Positions 1 to 8,084 of a stretch of 64,000 nt of DNA are shown piece by piece; position 1 is the stretch's first letter; each line of letters begins with the position of its first letter. This stretch comes from Gammaproteobacteria bacterium (lineage in GTDB: Bacteria > Pseudomonadota > Gammaproteobacteria > Pseudomonadales > Azotimanducaceae). Below the pieces are notes generated by a model that saw only the letters and a program-made list of their open reading frames with translations, was not told the origin of the DNA and did no database searches. Position numbers and translations under genes: made by a program. The DNA lies in NCBI GenBank assembly GCA_026706385.1, contig JAPOYV010000111.1, positions 1-64,000 of the forward strand. Reading direction: 5' to 3'.

Positions 1-79
1 CGATGTGTGCAGTTTTCGATTGCCGGAAATGGGAGATTTACAGTTGCCAGCTACAAAGGGTGACCTCGCTGCGGCGGCT

Positions 80-94
80 AGTTCGTAACGAACT
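80..94. promoter_or_regulatory. 15-bp palindrome in front of the DUF2971 gene
   Basis: AGTTCGT and ACGAACT form perfect 7-bp arms around a single central A, ending three bases before the ATG at 98. The position would suit an operator or a hairpin over the ribosome binding site. No protein can be named for it. Confidence 0.35.
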
Positions 95-97
95 GCC

Positions 98-868
98 ATG
101 ATCCTGTACAAGTATGCCTCGATTGGTGCAACACGCCAAATCATCTCGACTGGACGAATTGGATTTTCTCGGGCTGGGTTCTTCAACGACCCATTCGATA
201 AACCCTATGTGCCGTCACCGCTCACGCCAGACCCAATCAGCGGCATCTTTGAAGATACTCACGCGACCACAAAGAGTTATGTTTGGGAAGAACGGACTGG
301 GATTCTGTCTCTCACCCGGTCTTACTCAAACGCGCTGATGTGGGCACACTACGCAGAAGGCCACACTGGGGCCGTGCTTGAGATCAACGTCGAAAAAGCG
401 GGGTTTACGGACATAGAGACGAATTTGATTCCCGCCCAATTTGGAACAGTGGTCTATTCGCGACATAGGCTAAATTGGCCATTCGTGTCGGATTTCGACG
501 AAGGAATTGCCGTTGGCGAAACGCACCGATTCGTCTTGAGTCACTACGAGAAATGGCAGCGGTTGTTTCTGACGAAGCCATTGGACTGGGCGTATGAGGA
601 GGAAGTTAGGGTTGCTAAGTGTCTAGGTGGTCTGGAGCCGCATGGAAATTCAACAAATGAGAGTGGGAATTGCACCATCAAAAATCTCGGCAATAGGCCA
701 TTGCACTGTTTCGAGTTCCCAAGGGAGGCGATCACCCGCCTCTTCGTCGGCGCCCGCGCAAGCGCGACGGAAGTCGCCGCTCTGGAGGAGGAATGTGGAG
801 AATTGACGATAGTCCGAGCTGCACTTGATGACGAGCGATTCGAGATGCGTTTCCAAGGGATTGAGTAG
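98..868 (+). CDS. DUF2971 family protein
   Basis: This 256-residue soluble protein has the DUF2971 signature near its N-terminus: an L-Y-K-Y start, then a G-R-I-G-F-S-R segment and F-N-D-P-F-D at about residues 38-43. A middle tract (SYSNALMWAHYAEGH) is also typical of the family. The biochemical role of DUF2971 is not established; members often sit in variable islands. The coding strand is visibly AT-richer than the rest of the window, and relics of a recombinase and of a PIN toxin follow directly, so horizontal acquisition is likely. The ATG at 98 is preceded by a 15-bp palindrome and no strong Shine-Dalgarno sequence. No signal peptide or membrane segment is visible. Confidence 0.75.
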   Translation: MILYKYASIGATRQIISTGRIGFSRAGFFNDPFDKPYVPSPLTPDPISGIFEDTHATTKSYVWEERTGILSLTRSYSNALMWAHYAEGHTGAVLEINVEKAGFTDIETNLIPAQFGTVVYSRHRLNWPFVSDFDEGIAVGETHRFVLSHYEKWQRLFLTKPLDWAYEEEVRVAKCLGGLEPHGNSTNESGNCTIKNLGNRPLHCFEFPREAITRLFVGARASATEVAALEEECGELTIVRAALDDERFEMRFQGIE

Positions 869-870
869 CC

Positions 871-1080
871 TAACGGGTGAGTGCTGCAGGGCCGAAGTAG
901 TGTCTTTGATCACGTGGCGTGTGGGTCCTGCGGCGCCGAAAAGGATGTCTTTGAGCAAGCTGTCCACGAGGCTCTCGGCGGCGGATTTCGCGGAGTGCGG
1001 CGCAAGGTGGGTATAGCGCGATGGTCTAGGACTAACGGTGGCCGAGGAGCGTGACGATCACCGTCGGGCTGTGGCCCCCG
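871..1080 (-). pseudogene. Tyrosine recombinase (integrase) C-terminal relic
   Basis: Read on the minus strand from about 1075, one frame gives GHSPTVIVTLLGHR, followed by TAG, Ser, TAG, Thr-Ile. After a frame change it continues RYTHLAPHSAKSAAESLVD. These match the end of the catalytic domain of phage-type tyrosine recombinases: the conserved L-L-G-H-R block and the R-Y-x-H-L-x-P block carrying the nucleophilic tyrosine, at the normal spacing. Two stop codons and a frameshift lie between them, and the catalytic arginine region upstream is gone, so it is dead. Its remnant points toward the DUF2971 gene. The identification rests on motif recognition alone. Confidence 0.6.
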
Positions 1081-1143
1081 CGAGCGCCAGCCCAAGAGTG
1101 GAAGAGGGCTCAGAGGACAAGGGGTGGGGAGGCTCGGGCGAAA

Positions 1144-1348
1144 ATGAAACGGACGAGTGTCCCGATCTATGCACGACGCCCGCGACCAACGAAAGTGCGC
1201 ATGTGCACTGGAGCTGCTGCTGCGCTTGCTTCGTGCGTGGCGTGGGGCGGTATCGACCCAGGTACTCCAGGAGTTCTTCGCGGTGGCAACGCGATGGCGC
1301 GTGCACAACGCGCTGAAGCGACGACATGCAGGACGGGCGGACGATTGA
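1144..1348 (+). pseudogene. PIN-domain (VapC-like) toxin relic
   Basis: From the ATG at 1144, one frame gives MKRTSVPIYA. The next frame then gives HDARDQRKCACALELL...AWRGAVSTQVLQEFFAVATR. This matches the start of PIN-domain toxins: an 'MKR..D.NV.IYA.D' N-terminus, the A-L-E-L-L helix, and the very characteristic V-S-T-Q-V-L-Q-E-F segment with the conserved acidic residue. At least one frameshift has occurred and the D-T-N part of the first motif has been lost. After ATRW the similarity ends, and no C-terminal acidic motifs are visible. No antitoxin gene lies next to it. From 1349 to the sigma-factor start at 1527 I see nothing recognisable. Confidence 0.6.
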
Positions 1349-1526
1349 CGCTCTGGCGGTGCCTGATCCTTTCGCCATCACCGACGTCTGACCAAGTGCC
1401 GCCCGCATCCACCGTATCCTTTTCCGATCGGTTTGGGTCTCTAGCCAAGCAAGTGCGGGCCGAGTCAGTCGACTTGGGGCGAGTTGCCTCGGCGACTCGG
1501 AGCACGCGGAAGGAAGCCGCCTGACG

Positions 1527-3347
1527 ATGACATCCGAGCACAATACCTCGTGGCTCGCCGACACCGTTCGACGTGCGCAGCGCGGGGAACTGGCGGCGTT
1601 CCGCGAACTCGTGCTGCGGTTTCAGGACATGGTGGTCGGCTACGCGTTCTCGACGCTCGGCGACTTCCATCTGGCGCAAGACGCTGCTCAAGAGGCGTTT
1701 CTCGCCGTGTACCAGGACCTCGCCTCGTTGCGACAGCCCGGCGCGTTGGTGCCCTGGTTGCGGACCGTAGTCTCCAAGCACTGCGACCGCATCAGCCGTC
1801 GCCGTCGCGACGCGGAGCCCCTGGAAGCGGACGACGAGCGCTTTCTCGCCGACGCCCCGACGCCCCTCGATGCGATCGAGCAGGACGAAGTCGAGGAACT
1901 CGTGGGTCGCGCCATCGCGTCGCTGCCGACGAAGCAACGAGACGTCGTCTCGCTCTACTACATCGGCGAGCAGTCGGGCCGCGAAGTGGCCACGTTCCTC
2001 GAGGTGCCCCTCACCACCGTCAAGAAGCGCTTGCATGACGCCAAACCGAAACTGAGAAGGAGCATGGCAAGAATGACCAAGGAGTTCTTGGAAGAACACA
2101 GGCCCTCCCGGGACAGCGACTTCAGCGAACGGGTGCTGCGGCTGGTAGCCCCGGATCCGCATAAGGACGCCGCCGCGGTGTACCGGCTGTTCGAGGCCGA
2201 AGACCACCCGAGTCGCCACGAGTGGCGAGCCGGACGTCTCGCCGACAGCCACGTCGACTGGCGCGTGTCGCGGATCGCCTTCGAGCGCGAAGCGGGAGTA
2301 GAGAACCTGGTGGCGGCGCTGAACGTCTACGACATGGCGATGCAGATCGGCAGTGCCGAGGTGCGCGTCGCGGGTATCAACGGCGACGTTCAGAGCGCAG
2401 ACCTGGCCGGTTCGCGTGATGACATGCTCGACCGGATCGCCGGCGAAGCCCTCGGATCCCTACGCGAAGAGGGCTACGACATGGCCGTGACATTCGATGA
2501 CGAGGCGTTCTGGTTGCGCCACGGTTTCGCGCTCGGCTGGCGAGCCCTGCAGTGGCAGGTTCTCGTGGCCGACCTGCCGGCGAGCGGCGTGCCGGAAATC
2601 GAGCGCGTCGAGTCGGTCCATGCCGACGACTTGGCCGCGGTGTACAACGGCGCGACCCGCGGGCTGACCGGTACCGTCCGCCGTCCGACCTATCGGCGCA
2701 ATAAGCACCCCGGGGAGTTCTCGACGTACTTGTGGCGCGGAGCAGACGGTTTGACGGCTGGCTATGTCAGCGGCAACCCCGGACCCGGCGAGTATTTCTG
2801 GGTGGATGAGGTCGCCGGCGACGCGGCCACGGCCCTCGCGGTTCTGCGCTCCGTTGCCGAGGCCGAGAACTGTACGGAACTGTACTTCGACCGACTCCAC
2901 TACAAGAGCGCGGTCGGGGTGCAACTGCGGCAGATGGGCTCAACCCGCCTGTCCACGGGTCACAGGTCCGGTAAAGCACGCTGGTACGTGGCGAGGATCG
3001 TCAACCTCAAGGCCACGGCAACCAAGCTGGCACCGATGCTCCACGAACGGCTTCTGGCTTCCCCGTTGGCCGGTTGGCGCGGGTCGCTGTCCATCTGCCT
3101 CGAACAGGACGATGGCGCCGAGGCCGTCACCTTGGCGGTTCAGGACGACAGGGTGGACGTGCGCGACGGGGCGGTCGGCAGCCATGCCATCAGCGGCGGC
3201 CAGGCGGTCGCGCAGCTTCTGCTCGGCGCCGAGGAGGCGAAGGAAGTGGTCGCCGTGAACGGCATCGAAGTCCGCGGCGATGCCGCCGCCCTGCTGCCCG
3301 TGCTGTTTCCCGCCCAATGGCCGCAGATGGAGAACCAGGCGCTTTAA
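1527..3347 (+). CDS. Sigma-70 (ECF) factor fused to Eis-like GNAT/SCP2 module
   Basis: The 606-residue protein begins as an ECF sigma factor. Region 2 covers about residues 10-95 (F-R-E-L-V, then D-A-A-Q-E-A-F) and region 4 about 118-180 (the L-P-x-x-Q-R-D-V-V-x-L-Y-Y helix, then a helix-turn-helix V-P-L-T-T-V-K-K-R-L). The rest resembles the Eis type of N-acetyltransferase: a first GNAT-like domain at about 200-345, with E-E-G-Y-D-M-A and F-W-L-R-H-G-F, a second at about 350-480, and an SCP2-like domain at about 490-600. The Arg-Gly-rich acetyl-CoA loop expected between V-A-G-I and the following helix is degenerate (A-G-S-R-D-D), so the module may sense a ligand rather than acetylate. No anti-sigma gene is adjacent. 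The HIT gene converges on it with one base between the stop codons. Confidence 0.8.
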   Translation: MTSEHNTSWLADTVRRAQRGELAAFRELVLRFQDMVVGYAFSTLGDFHLAQDAAQEAFLAVYQDLASLRQPGALVPWLRTVVSKHCDRISRRRRDAEPLEADDERFLADAPTPLDAIEQDEVEELVGRAIASLPTKQRDVVSLYYIGEQSGREVATFLEVPLTTVKKRLHDAKPKLRRSMARMTKEFLEEHRPSRDSDFSERVLRLVAPDPHKDAAAVYRLFEAEDHPSRHEWRAGRLADSHVDWRVSRIAFEREAGVENLVAALNVYDMAMQIGSAEVRVAGINGDVQSADLAGSRDDMLDRIAGEALGSLREEGYDMAVTFDDEAFWLRHGFALGWRALQWQVLVADLPASGVPEIERVESVHADDLAAVYNGATRGLTGTVRRPTYRRNKHPGEFSTYLWRGADGLTAGYVSGNPGPGEYFWVDEVAGDAATALAVLRSVAEAENCTELYFDRLHYKSAVGVQLRQMGSTRLSTGHRSGKARWYVARIVNLKATATKLAPMLHERLLASPLAGWRGSLSICLEQDDGAEAVTLAVQDDRVDVRDGAVGSHAISGGQAVAQLLLGAEEAKEVVAVNGIEVRGDAAALLPVLFPAQWPQMENQAL

Positions 3348-3348
3348 G

Positions 3349-3804
3349 TCACGGCGCGGCGGCCAAGTGCTTGCGGATTCGTGCTGCAACGGCAAGGCGC
3401 TCGGCGACGGGCGCCTTGCCGAAGTGAGCCTCGCCGAAGATCGCGGATCCCTCGTCCCCCTCGGGTCGCGGCACGACGTGGACATGCACGTGGGAGACGG
3501 TCTGTCCGGCGTTCGAGCCGTTGTTCTGGAAGATGTTCACACCTGGTGCGCCGAATGCCGAGCACGCCGCCACTGCGATCCGTTGCGCGTGGACGGTGAC
3601 GGCGCCCCACTCCTCGGCCGTCATGTCGAAGATGGTGGCCACGTGCCTGTCCGGAATCACCAGCGTCGCCCCGGGGCGGTACTGTCGTGGATTGACGAAG
3701 GAACTGACGCCGTCCGATTGGCTGACGAATGCGCATCGCGGATTCGTGCCCGAGAGGTTCCGGCAGAACGGGCATGCGGGATCATGGTCGGGTGTCGTGT
3801 TCAT
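3349..3804 (-). CDS. HIT family hydrolase
   Basis: This 151-residue protein belongs to the histidine triad superfamily, which hydrolyses or transfers nucleotidyl groups. The catalytic H-V-H-V-H-V block lies at about residues 108-113, preceded by the usual N-N-G-x-x-A-G-Q-x-V-x-H. The nucleotide-binding strand N-I-F-Q-N-N and the early L-V-I-P-D-R-H segment are also present. An N-terminal C-P-F-C pair at about residues 11-14 suggests a partial zinc site, as in many bacterial HIT proteins. Substrate cannot be inferred. It stands alone, converging with the sigma-factor gene. A degenerate second copy of its last 40 bases lies at 3957-3997. Confidence 0.85.
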   Translation of the reverse strand: MNTTPDHDPACPFCRNLSGTNPRCAFVSQSDGVSSFVNPRQYRPGATLVIPDRHVATIFDMTAEEWGAVTVHAQRIAVAACSAFGAPGVNIFQNNGSNAGQTVSHVHVHVVPRPEGDEGSAIFGEAHFGKAPVAERLAVAARIRKHLAAAP

Positions 3805-3956
3805 GTCGCGTCAGAAGGAATGAGCCGCGGCGATTCTAGGGACGTCTTCCGCGACAATCGACGGCAGCCGCCCGGATTCGCACGGCCACAGTCCGATTGC
3901 GACGCCTGATTCGGGCGTCCCTGTAGGTCTCTCCTAGAAGAAGCGTGGCGCCGCCG

Positions 3957-3997
3957 TAAGTCACGGCATCGTGGCCAAGTGCTCGCGAGTTCCTGCG
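3957..3997. repeat. Degenerate duplicate of the HIT gene 3' end
   Basis: TAAGTCACGG, GGCCAAGTGC and T-T-C-x-T-G-C line up with positions 3345-3385, at about 32 matches in 40. The first copy spans the sigma-factor stop and the HIT C-terminus. The second lies upstream of the HIT start and codes for nothing recognisable. It looks like a scar of a local duplication or a decayed earlier HIT copy. Confidence 0.5.
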
Positions 3998-4077
3998 GGT
4001 AAGCGTGCGGACATCCCGCCTGCATCGGGGCTTGACACGGAGTCCTGCTTCGGGATGTTTGGGCACGCGGCGGTTTT

Positions 4078-4118
4078 ATCCTTGTAATTTGTCCACCCGG
4101 TGGTCAATATGCAAGGAT
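4078..4118. promoter_or_regulatory. 41-bp palindrome abutting the ATPase start codon
   Basis: Arms of 20 bases match at 16 positions around a central C at 4098. The outer ends are ATCCTTG and CAAGGAT and the inner ends CCACC and GGTGG. The right arm ends at 4118 and the ATG begins at 4119. It could be an operator or a hairpin that hides the start. A TTGACA hexamer at 4032-4037 would be a fair -35 element, but no good -10 follows. The 3805-4077 stretch otherwise holds only the HIT-tail repeat. Confidence 0.55.
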
Positions 4119-5300
4119 ATGGTCCCTCGCAACGCCCAACCCGACCTTTTGGCCGCGCTCGCGGTGCAGCCAGCGGTCGCCATCACCGGTCCGCGTCAAT
4201 GCGGCAAGACGACGTTGGCGCTCGATGTCGCCGGGCAGCGCGAAGCGGTCTACCTCAACCTCGAGGATACTGACGACCGCAACCGCCTTGCCGAGCCCGT
4301 GCTGTACCTCGACAGTGTCGATGACCGGCTCGTCATCCTGGACGAGATCCATCGTACACCGGAGCTATTCCAGACGCTGCGCGGCGTGATCGACGAAGGC
4401 CGTCGCCGTGGTAAAGGCGTCGGGAGGTTCCTCGTTCTCGGCTCGGCGTCGATCGACATGTTGCAACAGACTGGCGAGTCTCTCGCGGGTCGAATCAGCT
4501 ATCTCGACCTGACGCCGTTCACGCCTTTGGAAGTGGAAGCGGATCGAGCGGCGCGCGAGCGCCTCTGGCTACGCGGCGGATTCCCGATGAGCTACCTCGC
4601 GCCCGACGACGCCGCAAGCCTGGCGTGGCGCCGCGACTTCATCCGCACTTACCTTGAACGCGACGTGGCGGCGTTCGGCCCCCGCATCCCCGCGACCGCC
4701 TTGGAGCGACTCTGGACCATGCTGGCGCACCGGCAAGGCCAGTTGCTCAATGCATCCGCCTTGGCCCATGCGCTCGACGTCAGTCCGCAGTCCGTGACCC
4801 GCTATGTCGATCTCCTGGTCGACCTGCTACTGGTCCGGCGCCTGTCGCCTCACGTCGCCAACGTCGGCAAGCGTCTGGTGAAGTCGCCGAAGATCTATGT
4901 GCGCGACAGCGGCCTGGTTCACGCACTGCTGGGCATCCCCACGGTGCAGGCGTTGGCCGGCCATCCTGTGGTCGGCCAAAGCTGGGAGGGTTTCGTGATC
5001 GAGACGCTGGTCAGCGCGACTCCGTGGCCGGCCACGGCGTGGTTCTATCGAACGAGCGGCGGTGCCGAAATCGACCTGGTCATCGAGTTCGCCTCCAACG
5101 AGACTTGGGCCGTCGAGATCAAGCGATCCCTCGCCCCGAAAGCCACCCGCGGCTTCCACACGGCGTGCGCCGATCTGACGCCGGCGAGGGCGTTCGTGGT
5201 GTACGCGAGGGACGAGCGGTTCCCGATGGCACGAGGCATCGAAGCGATCGGGGTCGTGGAACTCGCGACCATGCTCGTCGAGCGAGCCGACGCGCCGTAG
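4119..5300 (+). CDS. AAA ATPase with DUF4143 domain
   Basis: The 393-residue protein has the two-part architecture AAA_14 plus DUF4143. Walker A is G-P-R-Q-C-G-K-T at residues 24-31, and Walker B is L-V-I-L-D-E-I-H at about 73-80. A winged-helix-like segment with L-D-V-S-P-Q-S-V-T-R-Y lies at about 215-230. The C-terminal part holds a PD-(D/E)xK-like core: E-I-D-L-V-I-E-F and then W-A-V-E-I-K. The family is common in mobile and defence-rich DNA, and its cellular role is unknown. The ATG at 4119 is chosen because it directly follows a 41-bp palindrome and begins the conserved part. An upstream in-frame ATG at 4005 would add 38 unconserved residues. Confidence 0.8.
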   Translation: MVPRNAQPDLLAALAVQPAVAITGPRQCGKTTLALDVAGQREAVYLNLEDTDDRNRLAEPVLYLDSVDDRLVILDEIHRTPELFQTLRGVIDEGRRRGKGVGRFLVLGSASIDMLQQTGESLAGRISYLDLTPFTPLEVEADRAARERLWLRGGFPMSYLAPDDAASLAWRRDFIRTYLERDVAAFGPRIPATALERLWTMLAHRQGQLLNASALAHALDVSPQSVTRYVDLLVDLLLVRRLSPHVANVGKRLVKSPKIYVRDSGLVHALLGIPTVQALAGHPVVGQSWEGFVIETLVSATPWPATAWFYRTSGGAEIDLVIEFASNETWAVEIKRSLAPKATRGFHTACADLTPARAFVVYARDERFPMARGIEAIGVVELATMLVERADAP

Positions 5301-5476
5301 CCGCACGGAACGCGAATCGCGGTCGGGCAGGTTCTCGAGTCCGCGAGCCCCGGATCGGCGGCACGGTCAATCGCATGGTCAAAAGCGAACGCCCGCAGTT
5401 CGCTTGCGAACACCGGCCCGGCGCCAGATGCGTCAGTCGAGATGGACTCATGCCCCCGGACAGGGAGTCAGCGCCG

Positions 5477-5492
5477 TGGCACGGCATTGGCA
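5477..5492 (+). promoter_or_regulatory. Sigma-54 promoter before ABC permease 1
   Basis: TGGCACG-GCAT-TGGCA matches the -24/-12 consensus TGGCACR-N4-TTGCW at all but one important base. The GG (5478-5479) and GC (5490-5491) have the required ten-base spacing. Transcription should start near 5503, 25 bases before the ATG. Two further sites with the same -24 heptamer occur at 11264 and 16805, and an NtrC-type activator is encoded in between. Confidence 0.65.
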
Positions 5493-5527
5493 TGTGCAGG
5501 TCTAAGCTGACGACCGAGGAACACGTG

Positions 5528-8023
5528 ATGGCACAGGCATCTCTCATAGACCTCCGCCAGGCTGTCCGCAGCCTCGCTCGCTCGCCGGGATTCACGGCCG
5601 TGGCCGTGCTCACGCTCGGGGCTGGCCTTGGGCTCGCGACGGCGATCTATGCGGCGCTCAAACACGTGGTGATCGACCCTCTGCCGTTCCCGGACGCGGA
5701 CCGGCTGATGGTGCTGCTGAGCGAGGTGCCCGGTTCCGGGACGGACGACGTATGGGGTGCCTCGACCACCCAGTTCTTCCATTTCCGTGACAACGCCGAA
5801 GCGCTTGAGGAAATCGGCGTGATGCGAGGAATGGTTCCGGTTGATGTCTCGATCGGTGGTATCGAGATGCGCCTCGGGGTCATGCTGGCCTCGGCGAGCG
5901 TGAAGCGCATGATTGGTGCACACGCCATCCTCGGTCGCATGTTGACCGACGCCGACGATCAGCCGGGTGCGCCGATCACGGCTGTTCTGAGCGAGGGCTT
6001 TTGGCGCACACAGTTGGGCGCCGATCCGGATGTCGTGGGGAAGGCGCTCAGCGCGCAACTCGGCTCGGAGTCACGCCTCGTCGAAGTCGTCGGCGTCGTC
6101 GCAGCGACGGGCAGCGAGTGGTTCGACACGCCGGATGCTTGGTGGCCGAACCAGTTGGATCCGGCCGGCCCGCACTACAACCAGCACGACCTGTTCCTGG
6201 TCGCGAAACTCAAGCCTGGCGTGGCGGCGGAAGCGGCGCAGGCCGAGGCGGACGGCATGACCGACCAGTTCGCGGATGTCTATCCGGACGTCTACGGGAC
6301 TTTCGAAGTGGAAGGCGGCGAGATCGACTTCATGGAACAGTTCGGGTTCCGCAGCCGCTGGAACCCTCTCAAGGACTACCTAGTGGGCAAAGCGTCCGCG
6401 CCGTTGTGGATCGCCCAAGGTGCCATCGTTCTGCTGCTCGTCGTGGCATGGGTCGCCATCGCCAACCTGTTCCTCGCCCGCGTCGAGACGCAGCGGCCGG
6501 AGATGGCCGTGCGCACCGCGATTGGTGGGGCCCGCGGCGCCGTTGTGCGGCAGCTTGCTTGGACGAGCACGTTGATCGTTGGTGCGGCGTGGCTGGTCGG
6601 CTCAGGGCTTGCCTGGTGGCTCGCGGAGACCTAGGAGGTCGTGGACCCAATCGACGTGCCCGGCGCGGACGACGTTGGGGTCGACAGCGGCATCCTGGGG
6701 TCGGCGGCGGGGGTCGCGTTGCTGCTGGTAATGTCCATGGTGGCGACAGGCGTGTGGCGATTGCGCGACGTGGCGGCGCACCTGACGGACGCCGGTCGAG
6801 GCGCGACATCGAGCCGAACGCGCCAACGCGCGCGGTCGCTCTTGATCGTGGCGCAGGTCGCCTTGGCGTTCGTGCTGCTGGTCGGGGCGGGCCTGTTGCT
6901 GTCGAGCTTCCGCAACCTCGTGGTTGCCGATCCGGGCATCGATCCGGATGGCGTGTTGAAGGCCAATCTCGTCCCGGATGACGACGTTGGCGACGGCTGG
7001 TGGCCGCTCCTGAAGGAAATGCAGGAAACGGTTGCGGCCTTGCCGGGGGTCAGCGTGGTTGGCGCGGCGGGAACCTTACCGTTCGAGCGGGGCGCCTTCG
7101 GCTGCGTGGCCCAGCAATTCGAGGATCCGGCGGTGGTCGCTCGTCTCAATGCGTCGGACAAGTCGTTCTGTGGCGTGCAGGACTTCGTCACGCCGGGTTA
7201 TTTCGCCGCAACCGGCATACCCGTGCTGCAGGGCCGCACATTTGCGATGGCCGACTTCGACGACTTTTCCGCGCGCGGCGCTGTGGTGAGCCGCTCGTTT
7301 GCCGACAAGTTCTTCCCGGGCCAGAGTGCGGTAGGCAAGCGGCTATCGTCCTATGGCTGGGACTGGTTCACGATCGTCGGTGTGGTGGGCGACATCCATG
7401 CCAGGTCGGTGGCGGACCTGCCGACCCCGCATGTCTACTACCCGCTGTCCGGGATTCCAGAGGAGGCGGGTTGGGATCCGCTCCCCGTGGCGCTTGTGGT
7501 GCGAACGGAACTGCGCGAACCGGAATCCCTGGTCCCAACGCTGCGCCGCACGATCGCGACGCTGGATCCGGACATCGCCATGACGGACGCCGAGCCGCTG
7601 TCGGCACTCGTCGAGAGGTCGACGAGCCAAGATCGTTTCATGGCCGCGCTGCTCGGCTTTGCGGCGGCTGCCGCGCTCATGCTAGCCGTGGTCGGTCTGT
7701 ACGGCATAGTCAGCTACCTGGTCGCGAGGCGCACCCACGAGATCGGGTTGCGCATGGCCCTCGGAGCGATGCCTAGCGGCGTGCGGCGGATGATGGTGAC
7801 GGCTTCGCTGAAGCTCGTCGCTGTCGGCCTCGCCGTCGGCTTGGCGGTGAGCCTGAGCCTCGCCGGTGTGCTCCGCGGCCTGCTGTTCGGGGTCACACCG
7901 ACTTCTCCGGCGGTCTACGCGGCCTGCGTGGTCGTGTTGACCCTGGCGGCCGGGCTTGCGGGGTGGGTGGCGGCTGGCCGCGCTTCCCGGATCACTCCGA
8001 TGGACGCGTTGCGGGTGGAATGA
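5528..8023 (+). pseudogene. MacB/FtsX-like ABC permease (ADOP type) with in-frame TAG
   Basis: Reading from the ATG at 5528 gives an ADOP-type permease: a MacB-like periplasmic domain, then FtsX segments, with the pattern duplicated in the second half. Codon 369 (6632-6634) is TAG. The same frame resumes immediately and runs to 8023 with full conservation, ending ITPMDALRVE like its intact relative at 16879-19386. If read through, the protein would have 831 residues, close to the 835 of that relative. A C-to-T change in a CAG codon would explain the stop, but other causes (sequencing error, readthrough) remain possible. A GTG at 6641 could start a separate C-terminal half. The gene sits behind a sigma-54 promoter and just before the regulator. 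Confidence 0.75.
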
Positions 8024-8084
8024 GCCTCTCCGCGAGGGACCGTCCGGCACTACACTCGTAAGGACACACTTCAAGGAGATCCCG

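Noticed and set aside
1167-2252. Minus-strand frame of 361 codons opposite the sigma factor
   Set aside because: It is a shadow of sigma regions 2 and 4 on the other strand, with no conserved motif.
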